A stretch of DNA of 64,000 nucleotides from Sporosarcina sp. Marseille-Q4943 (GCF_943736995.1 NZ_OX031157.1:1838501-1902500), one strand, 5' to 3'. Shown: positions 1-8,220, numbered from the stretch's first letter. Program-made: numbers and translations. Notes: a model not told the origin generated them from the sequence alone.

Positions 1-296
1 ATTTGAATTCCAAATTGCTTGATCGTCTCTTTGATCGTTTCATCGCCCTCTATGTCAAGAAGGTAGCCTTTCGCATCCGAGACGACAACGAGAATCGGCG
101 TACCTTTTAAGGAGTCCAATAGCTTATTTGAAAAGAAACTGACTACGGATAAAATTTCAGTATACGATGTTCTCTTTGCTGTCAGTTCCTTATCTGTCAG
201 AAAATGTTTCGGTCTCGATACGACATTCGGATCCATCCCGGCCTCTTTGCAAAACCGATTCGACTCTGTTATATATAAATTATCATGAATACTCAT
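1..296 (-). CDS. GAF-type sensor domain protein, N-terminal part only (possibly a sigma-54-dependent activator)
   Basis: An open frame starts at ATG 296 behind a GGAGAG ribosome binding site and runs off the left edge after 98 codons without a stop. The protein opens MSIHDNLYITESNRFCKEAG and near residues 67-85 has the strand-turn pattern ILVVVSDAKGYLLDIEGD. This resembles the first strands of the GAF domain in AcoR-like sigma-54 activators and related sensors. That identification is pattern-based; the AAA+ and HTH parts, if present, lie outside the window. It is read in the same direction as the two-component operon to its right but is separated from it by a terminator-like hairpin, so it probably has its own promoter. 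It could equally be the sensor part of a kinase. Confidence 0.5.
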   Translation of the reverse strand, partial: MSIHDNLYITESNRFCKEAGMDPNVVSRPKHFLTDKELTAKRTSYTEILSVVSFFSNKLLDSLKGTPILVVVSDAKGYLLDIEGDETIKETIKQFGIQ

Positions 297-461
297 ACTT
301 TTCTCTCCAAATCTGTAATTCTATGGGTTTGAGAGCAATAAACATTGATGCAAAAAATTGTTATTACGGCTTGTGATGTATTTTTAAATATATTAGATAA
401 TTATAAAGTTAATAGGAAGAAATTACAAGGTGAATATCGAAATGGCTTTTCCGCATAAAAC

Positions 462-486
462 AAAAAATAGCCTACATAAAGGCTAT
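462..486 (-). terminator. Rho-independent terminator for the PepSY/two-component operon
   Basis: Read on the minus strand, the arms ATAGCCT and AGGCTAT enclose a 6-nt loop and are followed by TTTTTT. It lies about 120 bp past the end of the PepSY gene and before the GAF-type gene. The rest of the 297-607 gap is AT-rich with no further gene seen. Confidence 0.7.
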
Positions 487-528
487 CGGCATTCTTTCAG
501 ATTTATTTAGTTTTCCATAAATTCTTAA

Positions 529-559
529 AGCTGAACTATATAAGTTATATAGTTCAGCT
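529..559. repeat. 31-nt perfect palindrome between two minus-strand genes
   Basis: Two 15-nt arms (AGCTGAACTATATAA and its exact complement) surround one central base. It lies about 50 bp past the stop of the PepSY gene and before the terminator at 462-486. It may be an extra transcript-end hairpin or a protein-binding site; no T-run follows it directly on the minus strand. Confidence 0.6.
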
Positions 560-607
560 CAATGAGTGGCAAATAATTTCGCGCTTCAATGAAGGTCGAT
601 TGGCACT

Positions 608-1219
608 TTAATCATCGTCGTCATGGTCATCATCGTCGTCGTCTTCATCATCCGTCTGCTTTTTTGGAATGGATGACACTGAGGATACTTTGCCTGTGTC
701 AGACTGAACATACACATGTGCAACTTCTTGCATGCTATCAATCGTCACTTTGTAATGATCACCTTTTTGTGTCGTGACCTTTACAACATTCGTAATGATT
801 CCACGAGCTTGCTGCAAAGCAATTTCTTTTGCCTTCTTTTCGTATATCGCTTCACGCTTCTCTTCTCTTATACTCATCCCGCCGTCTCCATCATCTCCAT
901 CGCCAGAGATTTCGCTCGTACCGACGACTTTATCGCCAGCCAAGTCAAGTTCTTCTTTTTTCTCAATAAGTTTTATTGTATTCACCTTTTTGGTTTTTCC
1001 ATCGACAACCAAATAATAAACTCCTCTATCGTTTTCAAGCGTCATTTGGTAGTTTCCATTTTGCTCGGCATAGTCGAGCACTTTTCCACCGTAGAGCTTT
1101 ACAGCTACATCTTGGGCTTCTTTTTCAGTGAATTCCGCTGAAGAATCACTAAAAATCTGAAACAGCGAAAACAATAGGCCAAGAATGATAAAACCTATCA
1201 GAAGGAGCTTCACCTTCAT
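608..1219 (-). CDS. Membrane-anchored PepSY-domain protein with an Asp/His-rich tail
   Basis: A 203-residue protein with a single N-terminal membrane segment (about residues 4-23) that can act as signal anchor. Two PepSY-like repeats follow (about 30-85 and 120-180), recognisable from their A-x-x-A-L/A helices and VYV/YYL strands. It ends in an extreme acidic tail, DDEDDDDDDHDDDD. PepSY domains are extracytoplasmic and often occur beside two-component systems or act as peptidase propeptide-like inhibitors. The start is well supported by GGAGG 6-7 nt upstream. It begins 3 bp after the histidine kinase gene, so it is almost certainly co-transcribed and may modulate that sensor. The tail suggests binding of divalent cations; that is inference. 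Confidence 0.8.
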   Translation of the reverse strand: MKVKLLLIGFIILGLLFSLFQIFSDSSAEFTEKEAQDVAVKLYGGKVLDYAEQNGNYQMTLENDRGVYYLVVDGKTKKVNTIKLIEKKEELDLAGDKVVGTSEISGDGDDGDGGMSIREEKREAIYEKKAKEIALQQARGIITNVVKVTTQKGDHYKVTIDSMQEVAHVYVQSDTGKVSSVSSIPKKQTDDEDDDDDDHDDDD

Positions 1220-1222
1220 TTT

Positions 1223-2575
1223 TTATACCTCCAGCTTCGGAAGGGTCACTATAAAATTCGAACCCATCCCTTCTACACTTTCAAGAATGATCTTGCCGTC
1301 ATGCTGCTCTACGACCTTTTTTGCAATTGCCAAGCCAAGCCCTGTTCCGCCCGTTTTGCGGCTTCGCGTCTTATCAACCCTGAACATTCTATCAAAGACA
1401 TAGGCTTGTGCATCTTTCGGTATGCCGACTCCCTTGTCCTTCACCGAAATACTTACATAGCCCTTACTTTCCGTCATTTCCACTGTTATACTATCGTCAC
1501 TGTACTTATTGGCATTATCGAGCAAAATGACAAGCAATTGAACAAAGCTTTGTTCATGTATTTTGACGTAACTATAACCGGAAGCATTCAGAAAGTGAAT
1601 CGTATGTTTAAAGGACGGCTGCAACCGCTGAATCGTGCTCCCAACAATAGCGGCAATGTCCACCACTTCTTTCTCATATTCAATACCCTCTTCCACTTTT
1701 GCCAATTGCAAAAGCTGCTCGGTTAAATATTTCATATGGTGCGATTCCGATTCAATCGAATGGATAGCTTCCTCAAGCATATCCGGTCTCTCTTTCCCCC
1801 AGCGTTTCAACATTTTTATGTAACTATCTATGACCGTCAAAGGCGTCTTCAATTCATGAGAAGCATCTGAAACAAATTGTTCTTGCTTTAAATAGCTCGC
1901 TTCTAGCTTTGTCATCATTCGATTAAACGTCATGGCCATTTTATTTATTTCATCCTTCGATTCACAAGCAACAGCAATCTTTTCAAACGACCCTCTTTTT
2001 TCGATCATGTTCATCGTATTCGTCAACCGTTGAATCGGTAATAAAATCAACCTCCCTACAAAACCGCTTGTGACATATAAAATGATGATGACGACTATGG
2101 TAGTCATCACTAACACCCATTTTAATTCCTGTATATTTTCATACAACAGATCAATATTCTCGATTAACTGCAGGTTAATAATTTCGCCGCTTTCACTTAT
2201 AGCGGGAATGGAAACAATCGCAAACATCGAATTTTCAAATTCAATGACTCCCTCAAACTGTTTTTCATAATAGCTGGATGGAATTGTCCGATAGGCATTG
2301 TCAGTAAAAACTTGAATGGACGGATTCCTTTCCTTTTTTATTACAGTTCGGATCAATCCGTCACTAAGCAAATATGCTTGCAGCATGGATTCCATTGAAA
2401 TATCGGGCTTCTCATTCATCTCTATAAGGATATGATTAGAGATGTTCGACAGTCGATTTAGTTCTGATGAAATACTAGTATTTTTGAAGATGAAATAAAT
2501 GCTCGTATTGGCAGCTAGCAACAGCACGATTAATACAACCGTCGTAAATAACTGTATCCTCGTTTGCAATTTCAT
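1223..2575 (-). CDS. Membrane sensor histidine kinase (HisKA family)
   Basis: A 450-residue sensor kinase. It has an N-terminal membrane helix (about 9-30), an extracytoplasmic sensing region of about 120 residues, a second helix (about 153-176), and a HAMP linker to about 230. The phosphoacceptor box SDASHELKTPLTVI has His240. Then come the ATP-binding N box (LLDNANKYS), G1 (DKGVGIPKD) and G2 (GGTGLGLAI). The layout matches the ArlS/YkoH/CssS group. It lies 4 bp after its response regulator and 3 bp before the PepSY gene. The same operon begins with glycerate kinase and an anion transporter, so the signal may be an imported carboxylate or an envelope effect of it; this is inferred from position only. 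Confidence 0.9.
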   Translation of the reverse strand: MKLQTRIQLFTTVVLIVLLLAANTSIYFIFKNTSISSELNRLSNISNHILIEMNEKPDISMESMLQAYLLSDGLIRTVIKKERNPSIQVFTDNAYRTIPSSYYEKQFEGVIEFENSMFAIVSIPAISESGEIINLQLIENIDLLYENIQELKWVLVMTTIVVIIILYVTSGFVGRLILLPIQRLTNTMNMIEKRGSFEKIAVACESKDEINKMAMTFNRMMTKLEASYLKQEQFVSDASHELKTPLTVIDSYIKMLKRWGKERPDMLEEAIHSIESESHHMKYLTEQLLQLAKVEEGIEYEKEVVDIAAIVGSTIQRLQPSFKHTIHFLNASGYSYVKIHEQSFVQLLVILLDNANKYSDDSITVEMTESKGYVSISVKDKGVGIPKDAQAYVFDRMFRVDKTRSRKTGGTGLGLAIAKKVVEQHDGKIILESVEGMGSNFIVTLPKLEV

Positions 2576-2579
2576 GAGG

Positions 2580-3263
2580 TTAGTCCTTTATCATGTAACC
2601 GACACTACGGACAGTTTGAATGAATGATTCTTCCTTTGAGTCTATTAATTTTTTTCGTAAATAGCGGATATAAACATCTACTATATTTGTATCACCGTAA
2701 TAATCATAGCCCCATACTTCCGTTAAAATCTGTTCCCGCTCGATCGCCTGATTTTTATTTGTCACCAAGTAGAGAAGCAAGTTATATTCCTTCGGAGTCA
2801 ACTCCACTAAATTGCCGCATTTGTACACTTCTCTTGTATTGGTATTGATTTCAACAGAGCCAATTTTATGGACTGTTTTTTTCACCGCAATGCTCTTTGG
2901 CTTAAAACGGAGATTCGTGCGGATCCTGGCTAGCAGTTCCTCAATTTCGAACGGTTTTGTCATATAATCATTAGCACCCAAGTCAAGGCCATTCACTTTA
3001 TCAAACACTGAGCTCCGGGCTGTTAGCATAATGACAATAATTTCGTTATTCGCCTGACGGATACGTCTCAATACTTCCATCCCATTTAATTCGGGAATCA
3101 TGACATCCAGAATCACCAAATCTATCTTTTTGTTTTCAATTAAGGCCATGCCTTCCCGGCCTGTGTGGGCGATGCTTACTTCATAGCCTTCATATTCCAG
3201 TTCGAGCTGAATGATTCGAGCTATTTTATAATCATCTTCGATAATTAATATATGGTCAGACAT
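2580..3263 (-). CDS. OmpR-family response regulator
   Basis: A 227-residue regulator. The receiver domain (1-120) has the acidic pocket E9-D10-D11, phosphoacceptor Asp53 in ILDVMIPELNG, and conserved Lys103 in the MTKPF motif. A winged-helix DNA-binding domain (about 130-227) has the usual LTPKEYNLLLYL and VDVYIRYLRKKL segments. It resembles ArlR, YkoG and CssR. A GGTGAT ribosome binding site precedes the ATG. The gene starts only 13 bp after the stop of the SLC13-type transporter and is followed by its kinase after 4 bp, so the pair sits inside the transporter operon. Its target promoters cannot be told from the sequence. Confidence 0.92.
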   Translation of the reverse strand: MSDHILIIEDDYKIARIIQLELEYEGYEVSIAHTGREGMALIENKKIDLVILDVMIPELNGMEVLRRIRQANNEIIVIMLTARSSVFDKVNGLDLGANDYMTKPFEIEELLARIRTNLRFKPKSIAVKKTVHKIGSVEINTNTREVYKCGNLVELTPKEYNLLLYLVTNKNQAIEREQILTEVWGYDYYGDTNIVDVYIRYLRKKLIDSKEESFIQTVRSVGYMIKD

Positions 3264-3276
3264 TTTATCACCTCAT

Positions 3277-4728
3277 TTATAAATGCAGTCCTGTCCACTG
3301 CCAGTACGTGAAATAAAATAAGAGCATGACAAGTAAATAAATCGGCATTAAAACGGAGCTGACTTTGGCTAACTGCTTTGCATCGTAGGATACTTCTCCT
3401 TCTTCGTAGAAAAGCAGTAAAGCTTTCGAGCTGACAGGTACCGTTATGCAGTAATTCATCCCTATTAAACTTAGAAAAACTACTGCAGCCGGGTCCATTC
3501 CTATACTTTGGCTGAACACTATAAAACTTGGGATGAAAACAATCGCCCTTGTCGTATGAGATGTAATATATAAATGGCTCGTGACAGTTACAAGTAAAAT
3601 AATACTTACAAGCATCCACTCAGGCGCTTCGCTAAATAGGTGAATAGCGCTGAACATCCCTTTCTCAATCCAAGAGACAACGCCAGAGTCTACTAAAACT
3701 TGCCCAAGTGCCGTTGCTGCAGCCACAAATAGAATTAGATTCCATGATACCGACTTAATTCCTTGTTTCCAAGTAATCACTCCATAGTTTGGTAGCATGA
3801 CTAGTACCGCGCCAAGCATCGTAATAAAAGCAATGTCATAACCGTGGATGCTCTCTGACAGCCAACCGGCCATCAAAATGAAAATGATGACCAATGTCTT
3901 TTTTTCGTTTTTCCCAAATGGTTTATTCGGCAGTTTATCTTTTCCGCTCTCCGTCGCTTCAAATTCGTTCGATACTTCTTTCGGCCATAACATGAGCTTA
4001 ATAACAACGACTGAAATAATGGTAATAATGAGGGCAAACGGTACACCCCAAATAAGCCATTGGACAAATGAAATGGATTGTCCTACCGTCGTTTCCAATA
4101 ACCCTATTCCAATCAGATGGGAGCCAGCTCCTATTAATGTTGCGGAAGTACTCATTAAAATAACGACTGGCGCCATGATCGCCAACACACTTTGTTCCTT
4201 GGCGGAAAACTTGCTGCGCAACTGTTGTAACATCGGCATGGAAAGAGCGGCCCTTCCAGAAGTGGATGGGATAAAAAACGCGGAGGCGAACAATGCCGAT
4301 GAAACACCTCCTAGCACTCTATTTTTGTTACTGGAGTATCTTACGATCGACTCAACAAAACGTGTTGCAAGCCCTGATTGTTTGACCGCTTCTCCTATAA
4401 TAAATGATCCGACCATCAGCCATACAATTTCCTCCGAAAGGGAATTGTAGAGGAGATCTGGTTTGCCCGCTTTACATAATACAATAAATAGGAGTAGCGA
4501 GACTGCTACGAACCCTGCAGGAATTTTGGTCGCAACCCATAAAGTCATAGCAGACAAGAATGCAAAAAGAGATACCTTGGCAGCATAGCCAAGTTGGGAG
4601 GCTGAAGCAATGATCATCAAGTAGAAGACATGGACACTAATAATCCCCAAGGTTGCCGTTGAAATTCTGTCGACTAGAGCAACTGCGAAGCTTTCTTTTG
4701 TCCTTCTTTTATTCATTCTCGTAATCAT
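3277..4728 (-). CDS. SLC13/DASS-type anion (carboxylate or sulfate) transporter
   Basis: A 483-residue, strongly hydrophobic protein with about 11-12 membrane helices. Two internally repeated hairpin motifs, PSTSGRAAL (about 154-162) and TSHTTRA in the second half, take the place of the paired SNT motifs that bind Na+ and substrate in the divalent anion:sodium symporters. It belongs to the ion transporter superfamily (CitT/SdcS/YflS-like); dicarboxylate, citrate, glycerate-like acids or sulfate are all possible substrates. GAGGTGG precedes the ATG. It lies 15 bp after glycerate kinase and 13 bp before the response regulator. That context favours a hydroxycarboxylate or dicarboxylate, but the exact substrate is not visible. 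Confidence 0.8.
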   Translation of the reverse strand: MITRMNKRRTKESFAVALVDRISTATLGIISVHVFYLMIIASASQLGYAAKVSLFAFLSAMTLWVATKIPAGFVAVSLLLFIVLCKAGKPDLLYNSLSEEIVWLMVGSFIIGEAVKQSGLATRFVESIVRYSSNKNRVLGGVSSALFASAFFIPSTSGRAALSMPMLQQLRSKFSAKEQSVLAIMAPVVILMSTSATLIGAGSHLIGIGLLETTVGQSISFVQWLIWGVPFALIITIISVVVIKLMLWPKEVSNEFEATESGKDKLPNKPFGKNEKKTLVIIFILMAGWLSESIHGYDIAFITMLGAVLVMLPNYGVITWKQGIKSVSWNLILFVAAATALGQVLVDSGVVSWIEKGMFSAIHLFSEAPEWMLVSIILLVTVTSHLYITSHTTRAIVFIPSFIVFSQSIGMDPAAVVFLSLIGMNYCITVPVSSKALLLFYEEGEVSYDAKQLAKVSSVLMPIYLLVMLLFYFTYWQWTGLHL

Positions 4729-4744
4729 CGGTCCACCACCTCAT

Positions 4745-5911
4745 CTATGCCATTTTTCTTCTAGCAATCCGTAGTCCTACGCTCACTTGACGGAGAACTG
4801 CTACAATGCTGTCTTCAATCCATTGGGGTGCTTTGCTGATCGCCTTTTCTAATGTTGCTGGTTTTTGAATGATGCTTGCGTATGCATCGATACCTGCCTG
4901 GTAGTTTAGATCTGCACCTTTACCGATTGTTCCTGTGATTGCAATAACCGGAATTTGATTCTTTTTCGCAATCCTAGCTACTTCAGCTGGGATTTTTCCG
5001 TTCGGCGTTTGGAAATCGATACTGCCTTCTGCCGTGAGGACGATATCCGCACCCGCAATTTTTTCCTCTATATTAATATAATTTTTAATAAGATCGAACC
5101 TAGGGTGAAGGGTTGCGCCTGTAAAGGCAATTAACCCTGCTCCAAGCCCGCCGGATGCGCCGCTGCCTGGCAGAGTCCTGACATCGAGTGAACAGTTTTT
5201 TTGGATTAAAGCGGCATAGTGCTCCAGTGCAGCTGACAATTTTTCTACTTGTTGTGGAGTCGCTCCTTTTTGCGGACCAAAGACTCGGGCGACCCCTTTC
5301 TCTCCGCAAAGTACGTTCGTCCAATTGCAAGCAACGTCAATGGAAACATCCGCGAGTCGTTTGTCTACATGAGTCGAATCAATATGGGCAACCTTTAGCA
5401 AATCTTCGCCACCTTGAATGATCAGCTGCTTATGATGATGATCGAAAAACTTCACACCGAGAGCCTGTGCCATCCCCGAGCCGCCATCGGATGTGCCGGA
5501 ATCCCCACAGCCGACAAGTATATGGTCGACACCAAGGTCAAGGGCTGCAAGTATCAGTTCGCCTACCCCATATGTAGTCGTTTTCAACGGGTTTCGTTGG
5601 TCTCGAGGAACATGCTTCAACCCAGCAACAGCCGCCATCTCTATGACGGCTGTCCGTTTATTGTTCTCAGTAAAGATTCCAAAATGGCTTACAATCTTCT
5701 TTCCAACAGGGCCTGTCACTTCTTTATAGATTAGTTCGCCCGCTTTTAAGCTCACAATTGTTTTTGCAAACCCTTCCCCTCCATCAATCATCGGCACAAC
5801 TTCAACATCAATTTCCTTATCAAATCGCCTTACCCCTTTAGCCATCGCAATGGCGACATCTTCCGCGTCTAAACATTCCTTAAACCCCGACGGTACAATT
5901 ACAATCTTCAT
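4745..5911 (-). CDS. Glycerate kinase (GlxK/GarK family)
   Basis: Phosphorylates D-glycerate with ATP (2- or 3-phosphoglycerate depending on the class) and so feeds glycerate into lower glycolysis. The 388-residue protein has family landmarks: VPSGFKECLDA at the start, DGGEG at 43-47, GDSGTSDGGSGMAQALG at about 136-152, and the late glycine-rich SGGLGAGL. The GDSGTSDGG loop differs slightly from the common GGSATNDGG. The start was set at ATG 5911 because AAGGAGG lies 8 nt upstream; an in-frame start 48 bp earlier has no such signal. It heads a tight minus-strand operon with a transporter and a two-component system and faces a divergent GntR-LrgAB unit. Together they suggest uptake and use of glycerate or glycolate. 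Confidence 0.9.
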   Translation of the reverse strand: MKIVIVPSGFKECLDAEDVAIAMAKGVRRFDKEIDVEVVPMIDGGEGFAKTIVSLKAGELIYKEVTGPVGKKIVSHFGIFTENNKRTAVIEMAAVAGLKHVPRDQRNPLKTTTYGVGELILAALDLGVDHILVGCGDSGTSDGGSGMAQALGVKFFDHHHKQLIIQGGEDLLKVAHIDSTHVDKRLADVSIDVACNWTNVLCGEKGVARVFGPQKGATPQQVEKLSAALEHYAALIQKNCSLDVRTLPGSGASGGLGAGLIAFTGATLHPRFDLIKNYINIEEKIAGADIVLTAEGSIDFQTPNGKIPAEVARIAKKNQIPVIAITGTIGKGADLNYQAGIDAYASIIQKPATLEKAISKAPQWIEDSIVAVLRQVSVGLRIARRKMA

Positions 5912-6033
5912 GTGAATTTCCTCCTTGAAATCATTGATTACTTGTAATGTACCTATCAAAAGCTAATATATTTTGAGAGATAGATTAATAAATGATTAGA
6001 AATGGTTTTGGAGGTTAAACAATAGAAGATTAT

Positions 6034-6226
6034 ATTGATCTCCTCTACGAGTGGACGCTTTCCGCGGGCACGGCTTCAGCCAATCGAACAGCGAAGGGTT
6101 CGATTTGTCTAATTTCTGTGTTTTGTGCAGAAATTAGACAGCATGTGCTCCCAACGCTGCGCTCAGTCCAGGGTCTTCAGCTCGCGCTCTTCCCGCAGGA
6201 GTCGCCACCCTCCGCTCCAATCAACG
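6034..6226 (+). repeat. Dispersed intergenic repeat, copy A (long form)
   Basis: Starts TTGAT, contains GACGCTTTCCGCGGGCACGG and GCAGGAGTCGCC, and ends CTCCAATCAA, so its ends are complementary. This long form also carries an internal perfect 13-bp stem (6106-6118 with 6128-6140, TGTCTAATTTCTG). It lies between the divergent glycerate kinase and GntR genes. Other copies lie near 8336, 8940, 32101, 38847, 46120, 49141 and 53141. Confidence 0.85.
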
Positions 6227-6282
6227 AATGCTCCTATAAATCTAATGAGTTGGGGATTAATAGTGGCTAACCTTTTCAAAGG

Positions 6283-6311
6283 TTGTTTAGGGGAAATACA
6301 AATGATATACT
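6283..6311 (+). promoter_or_regulatory. Promoter of the GntR-LrgAB unit
   Basis: A -35 box TTGTTT (6283-6288) and a -10 box TATACT (6306-6311) are separated by 17 bp. The expected start of transcription is near 6318, which falls at the left edge of the 30-bp palindrome. The leader to the regulator's start codon would be about 114 nt. Confidence 0.6.
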
Positions 6312-6316
6312 TTTCT

Positions 6317-6346
6317 TACTGGCATCTGGTATACCAGATGCCAGTA
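6317..6346. promoter_or_regulatory. 30-bp perfect palindrome, likely operator of the adjacent GntR/FCD repressor
   Basis: Both 15-nt arms are exactly complementary and the centre reads CTGGTATACCAG. FCD-type GntR regulators typically bind short palindromes with a TGGTATACCA-like core. It begins 5 bp downstream of the -10 box, over the predicted transcription start, the classic place for a repressor. Autoregulation is inferred from this position. Confidence 0.65.
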
Positions 6347-6431
6347 GTTGTTTCCCTCATTTCTTGTTTAATAGCAGTGGTGCTACTCACTGAAGATCTA
6401 CTAAAGACTATTATGTTAAAGGATGAAATTG

Positions 6432-7085
6432 ATGAACTTTCTAAAGGCAGAACAACCCCAATTATTTAAGGACCACGCATATAACGAAATTAAGAAGGCC
6501 ATTATTCAGCACGAAATCGAACCTGGCTCCATGTTAAATGAACGTTCGCTTAGTGAAAGTCTTGGAATTAGCCGTACCCCTTTAAAATTAGCTTTGCAAC
6601 AGCTGGAATTGGAAGGTTGGATTACATCTGTACCTCGAAAAGGAATTTTCATTAAAACCATTAATAAAAGCGACGTTGATGACATTTTCCAACTGCGGAA
6701 GGCTAATGAAGTATTGGTTATCGAACTGCTCATTCCTCTTCTTGACGACGAAGCAATTGCTAAAATCGAGGAGCTGGATGAACAACTATCTGGCAATAAG
6801 GAAGACCCTGTACAGTTTGTGTACTGCGATTCTTCCTTTCACTTGTTTTTAGCAGAGTTAAGTCAAAATCTCCGTCTGTATCAATTGATTGAAAATCTCA
6901 CCGACCATTTTAATTGGTATCGATTCGCTTCATTGAAGGCCGGGAAAAGCTTGGATGAGATTCACTATGAACATACATTAATCATCGAGGGACTGAAAGC
7001 AAGGAATGTACGCCAAACAACGGACGCTGTTTTGAACCATATTGATAAGGCATACGCCACATTAATGGTAAATTTTCAGGGTTGA
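6432..7085 (+). CDS. GntR-family transcriptional regulator with FCD effector domain
   Basis: A 217-residue regulator. Residues about 1-70 form the winged helix, with NERSLSESLGISRTPLKLAL as the recognition region. Residues about 75-215 are an all-helical FCD domain, which in this family binds small carboxylates or metal; FHLFLAE and YEHTLIIEGL carry the conserved histidines. ATG 6432 is preferred over the ATG nine bases earlier because AAGGA lies 9 nt upstream of it and would abut the other. It sits just upstream of the LrgA/LrgB pair and is divergent from glycerate kinase, so glycerate, glycolate or pyruvate are reasonable candidate effectors. The 30-bp palindrome upstream is its likely binding site. 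Confidence 0.88.
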   Translation: MNFLKAEQPQLFKDHAYNEIKKAIIQHEIEPGSMLNERSLSESLGISRTPLKLALQQLELEGWITSVPRKGIFIKTINKSDVDDIFQLRKANEVLVIELLIPLLDDEAIAKIEELDEQLSGNKEDPVQFVYCDSSFHLFLAELSQNLRLYQLIENLTDHFNWYRFASLKAGKSLDEIHYEHTLIIEGLKARNVRQTTDAVLNHIDKAYATLMVNFQG

Positions 7086-7125
7086 AGGAAAGGATTAATT
7101 TTCATTAGAAAGAAGGGAAATTGTT

Positions 7126-7545
7126 TTGGAGCAACACGTCAAGAAAGCTCTCACCATTATTTTGCAAGTTTGTATTTTATATATGTTCTCGTATATTGGA
7201 AACGTTATTCAGAACTTTTTCCACTTAGTGATCCCAGGGAGTATTATAGGACTCTTATTACTCTTTACTTGTTTATGTTTCAAAATCGTCCCCGTTAAAT
7301 GGATTGAAAACGGAGCCGGATTTTTACTGAGTTTATTAATGTTATTTTTCATTCCAACGACAGTTGGTGTCATGAACTATTCTTCGTTACTTTCTTTTCA
7401 AGGTGCGTTGTTCATCCTCGCTGTTCTGTTAAGTACAGTCATTTCCATTGCAATTACAGGAACGGCAGGTCAATTTTTTGAGAATAAGGCACAAAAGAGA
7501 AAGGATGATAAAGAATGCAACAAGGCCCACTCGCAATCTGCATGA
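7126..7545 (+). CDS. CidA/LrgA-family membrane protein
   Basis: A 139-residue protein with four predicted membrane helices and the family signature around IPGSIIGLLLLF (about residues 33-45), plus a charged C-terminus. CidA/LrgA proteins were first described as holin-like. In B. subtilis the related PftAB pair carries pyruvate, and the plant LrgA-LrgB fusion PLGG1 carries glycolate/glycerate. The start appears to be TTG 7126 behind an AGAAGGGA ribosome binding site. The 3' end overlaps the LrgB gene by 31 bp, implying translational coupling. With glycerate kinase next door, a transport role is more attractive here than a lytic one, but this is inference. Confidence 0.85.
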   Translation: MEQHVKKALTIILQVCILYMFSYIGNVIQNFFHLVIPGSIIGLLLLFTCLCFKIVPVKWIENGAGFLLSLLMLFFIPTTVGVMNYSSLLSFQGALFILAVLLSTVISIAITGTAGQFFENKAQKRKDDKECNKAHSQSA

Positions 7546-8207
7546 TTTTATTAACTGTCATTGCTTATCTCGCGATGTCGAAAATATATAAGAAGTATTC
7601 TTACTCATTTTTAATACCTGTTTTAACTGCGACTACTATTATTATCATCATCCTGTCTTTGTTTCATATTCCATATGAAAGCTATATGTCTGGAGGGCAA
7701 TGGATCAGTTCCCTTTTAGGTCCTTCCGTCGTCGCACTCGCTTACCCTTTGTATAAACAGCGTCAATTTTTACTAGATCACTTAGCTCCTATAATAGGGG
7801 GAGTATTTGTTGGTGCCACTTCCGGAATGGTCAGTGTTGCTCTCCTCGCTAAAATCTTCGGGGTGAATCATTCATTAACTCTTTCCCTTATCCCAAAATC
7901 TCTTACCACTCCCATTGCAATAGAAGTAGCTAAAGGATTAGGCGGAAATGCCTCTCTGGCAGTTGTCGGTGTTATGATTGCAGGAATCTTTGGCGCAATC
8001 GCTGCACCTTCTATTTTTAAATGGTTGCGGGTGCGTAGCCCCATGGGAAGAGGCATCGCTCTTGGCAGTGCATCGCATGCGATAGGGACTGCGAAAGCAG
8101 CGGAATACGGCGAACTCACCTTTTCGATGAGTTCTGTCACAATGGCGTTATGTGCAATCATCGGCTCTGTTCTTGGTCCGATTGTTGTGTGGGTATTTCA
8201 CATTTAA
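7515..8207 (+). CDS. LrgB/CidB-family membrane protein
   Basis: A 230-residue protein with about 6-8 membrane segments. It shows the conserved block SLIPKSLTTPIAIEVAKGLGG and the later RGIALGSASHAIGTAKA segment that are hallmarks of LrgB. It starts at ATG 7515 inside the end of the LrgA gene, behind AAAGGATG. LrgA and LrgB normally work as a pair. Characterised members include the pyruvate carrier PftAB and the two halves of PLGG1, a chloroplast glycolate/glycerate carrier. The operon ends in two consecutive hairpins. Substrate assignment rests on neighbours only. Confidence 0.9.
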   Translation: MQQGPLAICMILLTVIAYLAMSKIYKKYSYSFLIPVLTATTIIIIILSLFHIPYESYMSGGQWISSLLGPSVVALAYPLYKQRQFLLDHLAPIIGGVFVGATSGMVSVALLAKIFGVNHSLTLSLIPKSLTTPIAIEVAKGLGGNASLAVVGVMIAGIFGAIAAPSIFKWLRVRSPMGRGIALGSASHAIGTAKAAEYGELTFSMSSVTMALCAIIGSVLGPIVVWVFHI

Positions 8208-8220
8208 GAAGCCAATAAGA

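Noticed and set aside
3848-4450. A 200-codon open frame antisense to the SLC13-type transporter
   Set aside because: It is the mirror of a well-supported membrane protein gene, has no ribosome binding site of note and shows no recognisable domain.
6125-6469. Open frame upstream of the GntR gene
   Set aside because: It is built from the dispersed repeat and the operator palindrome, then overlaps the real regulator in another frame.
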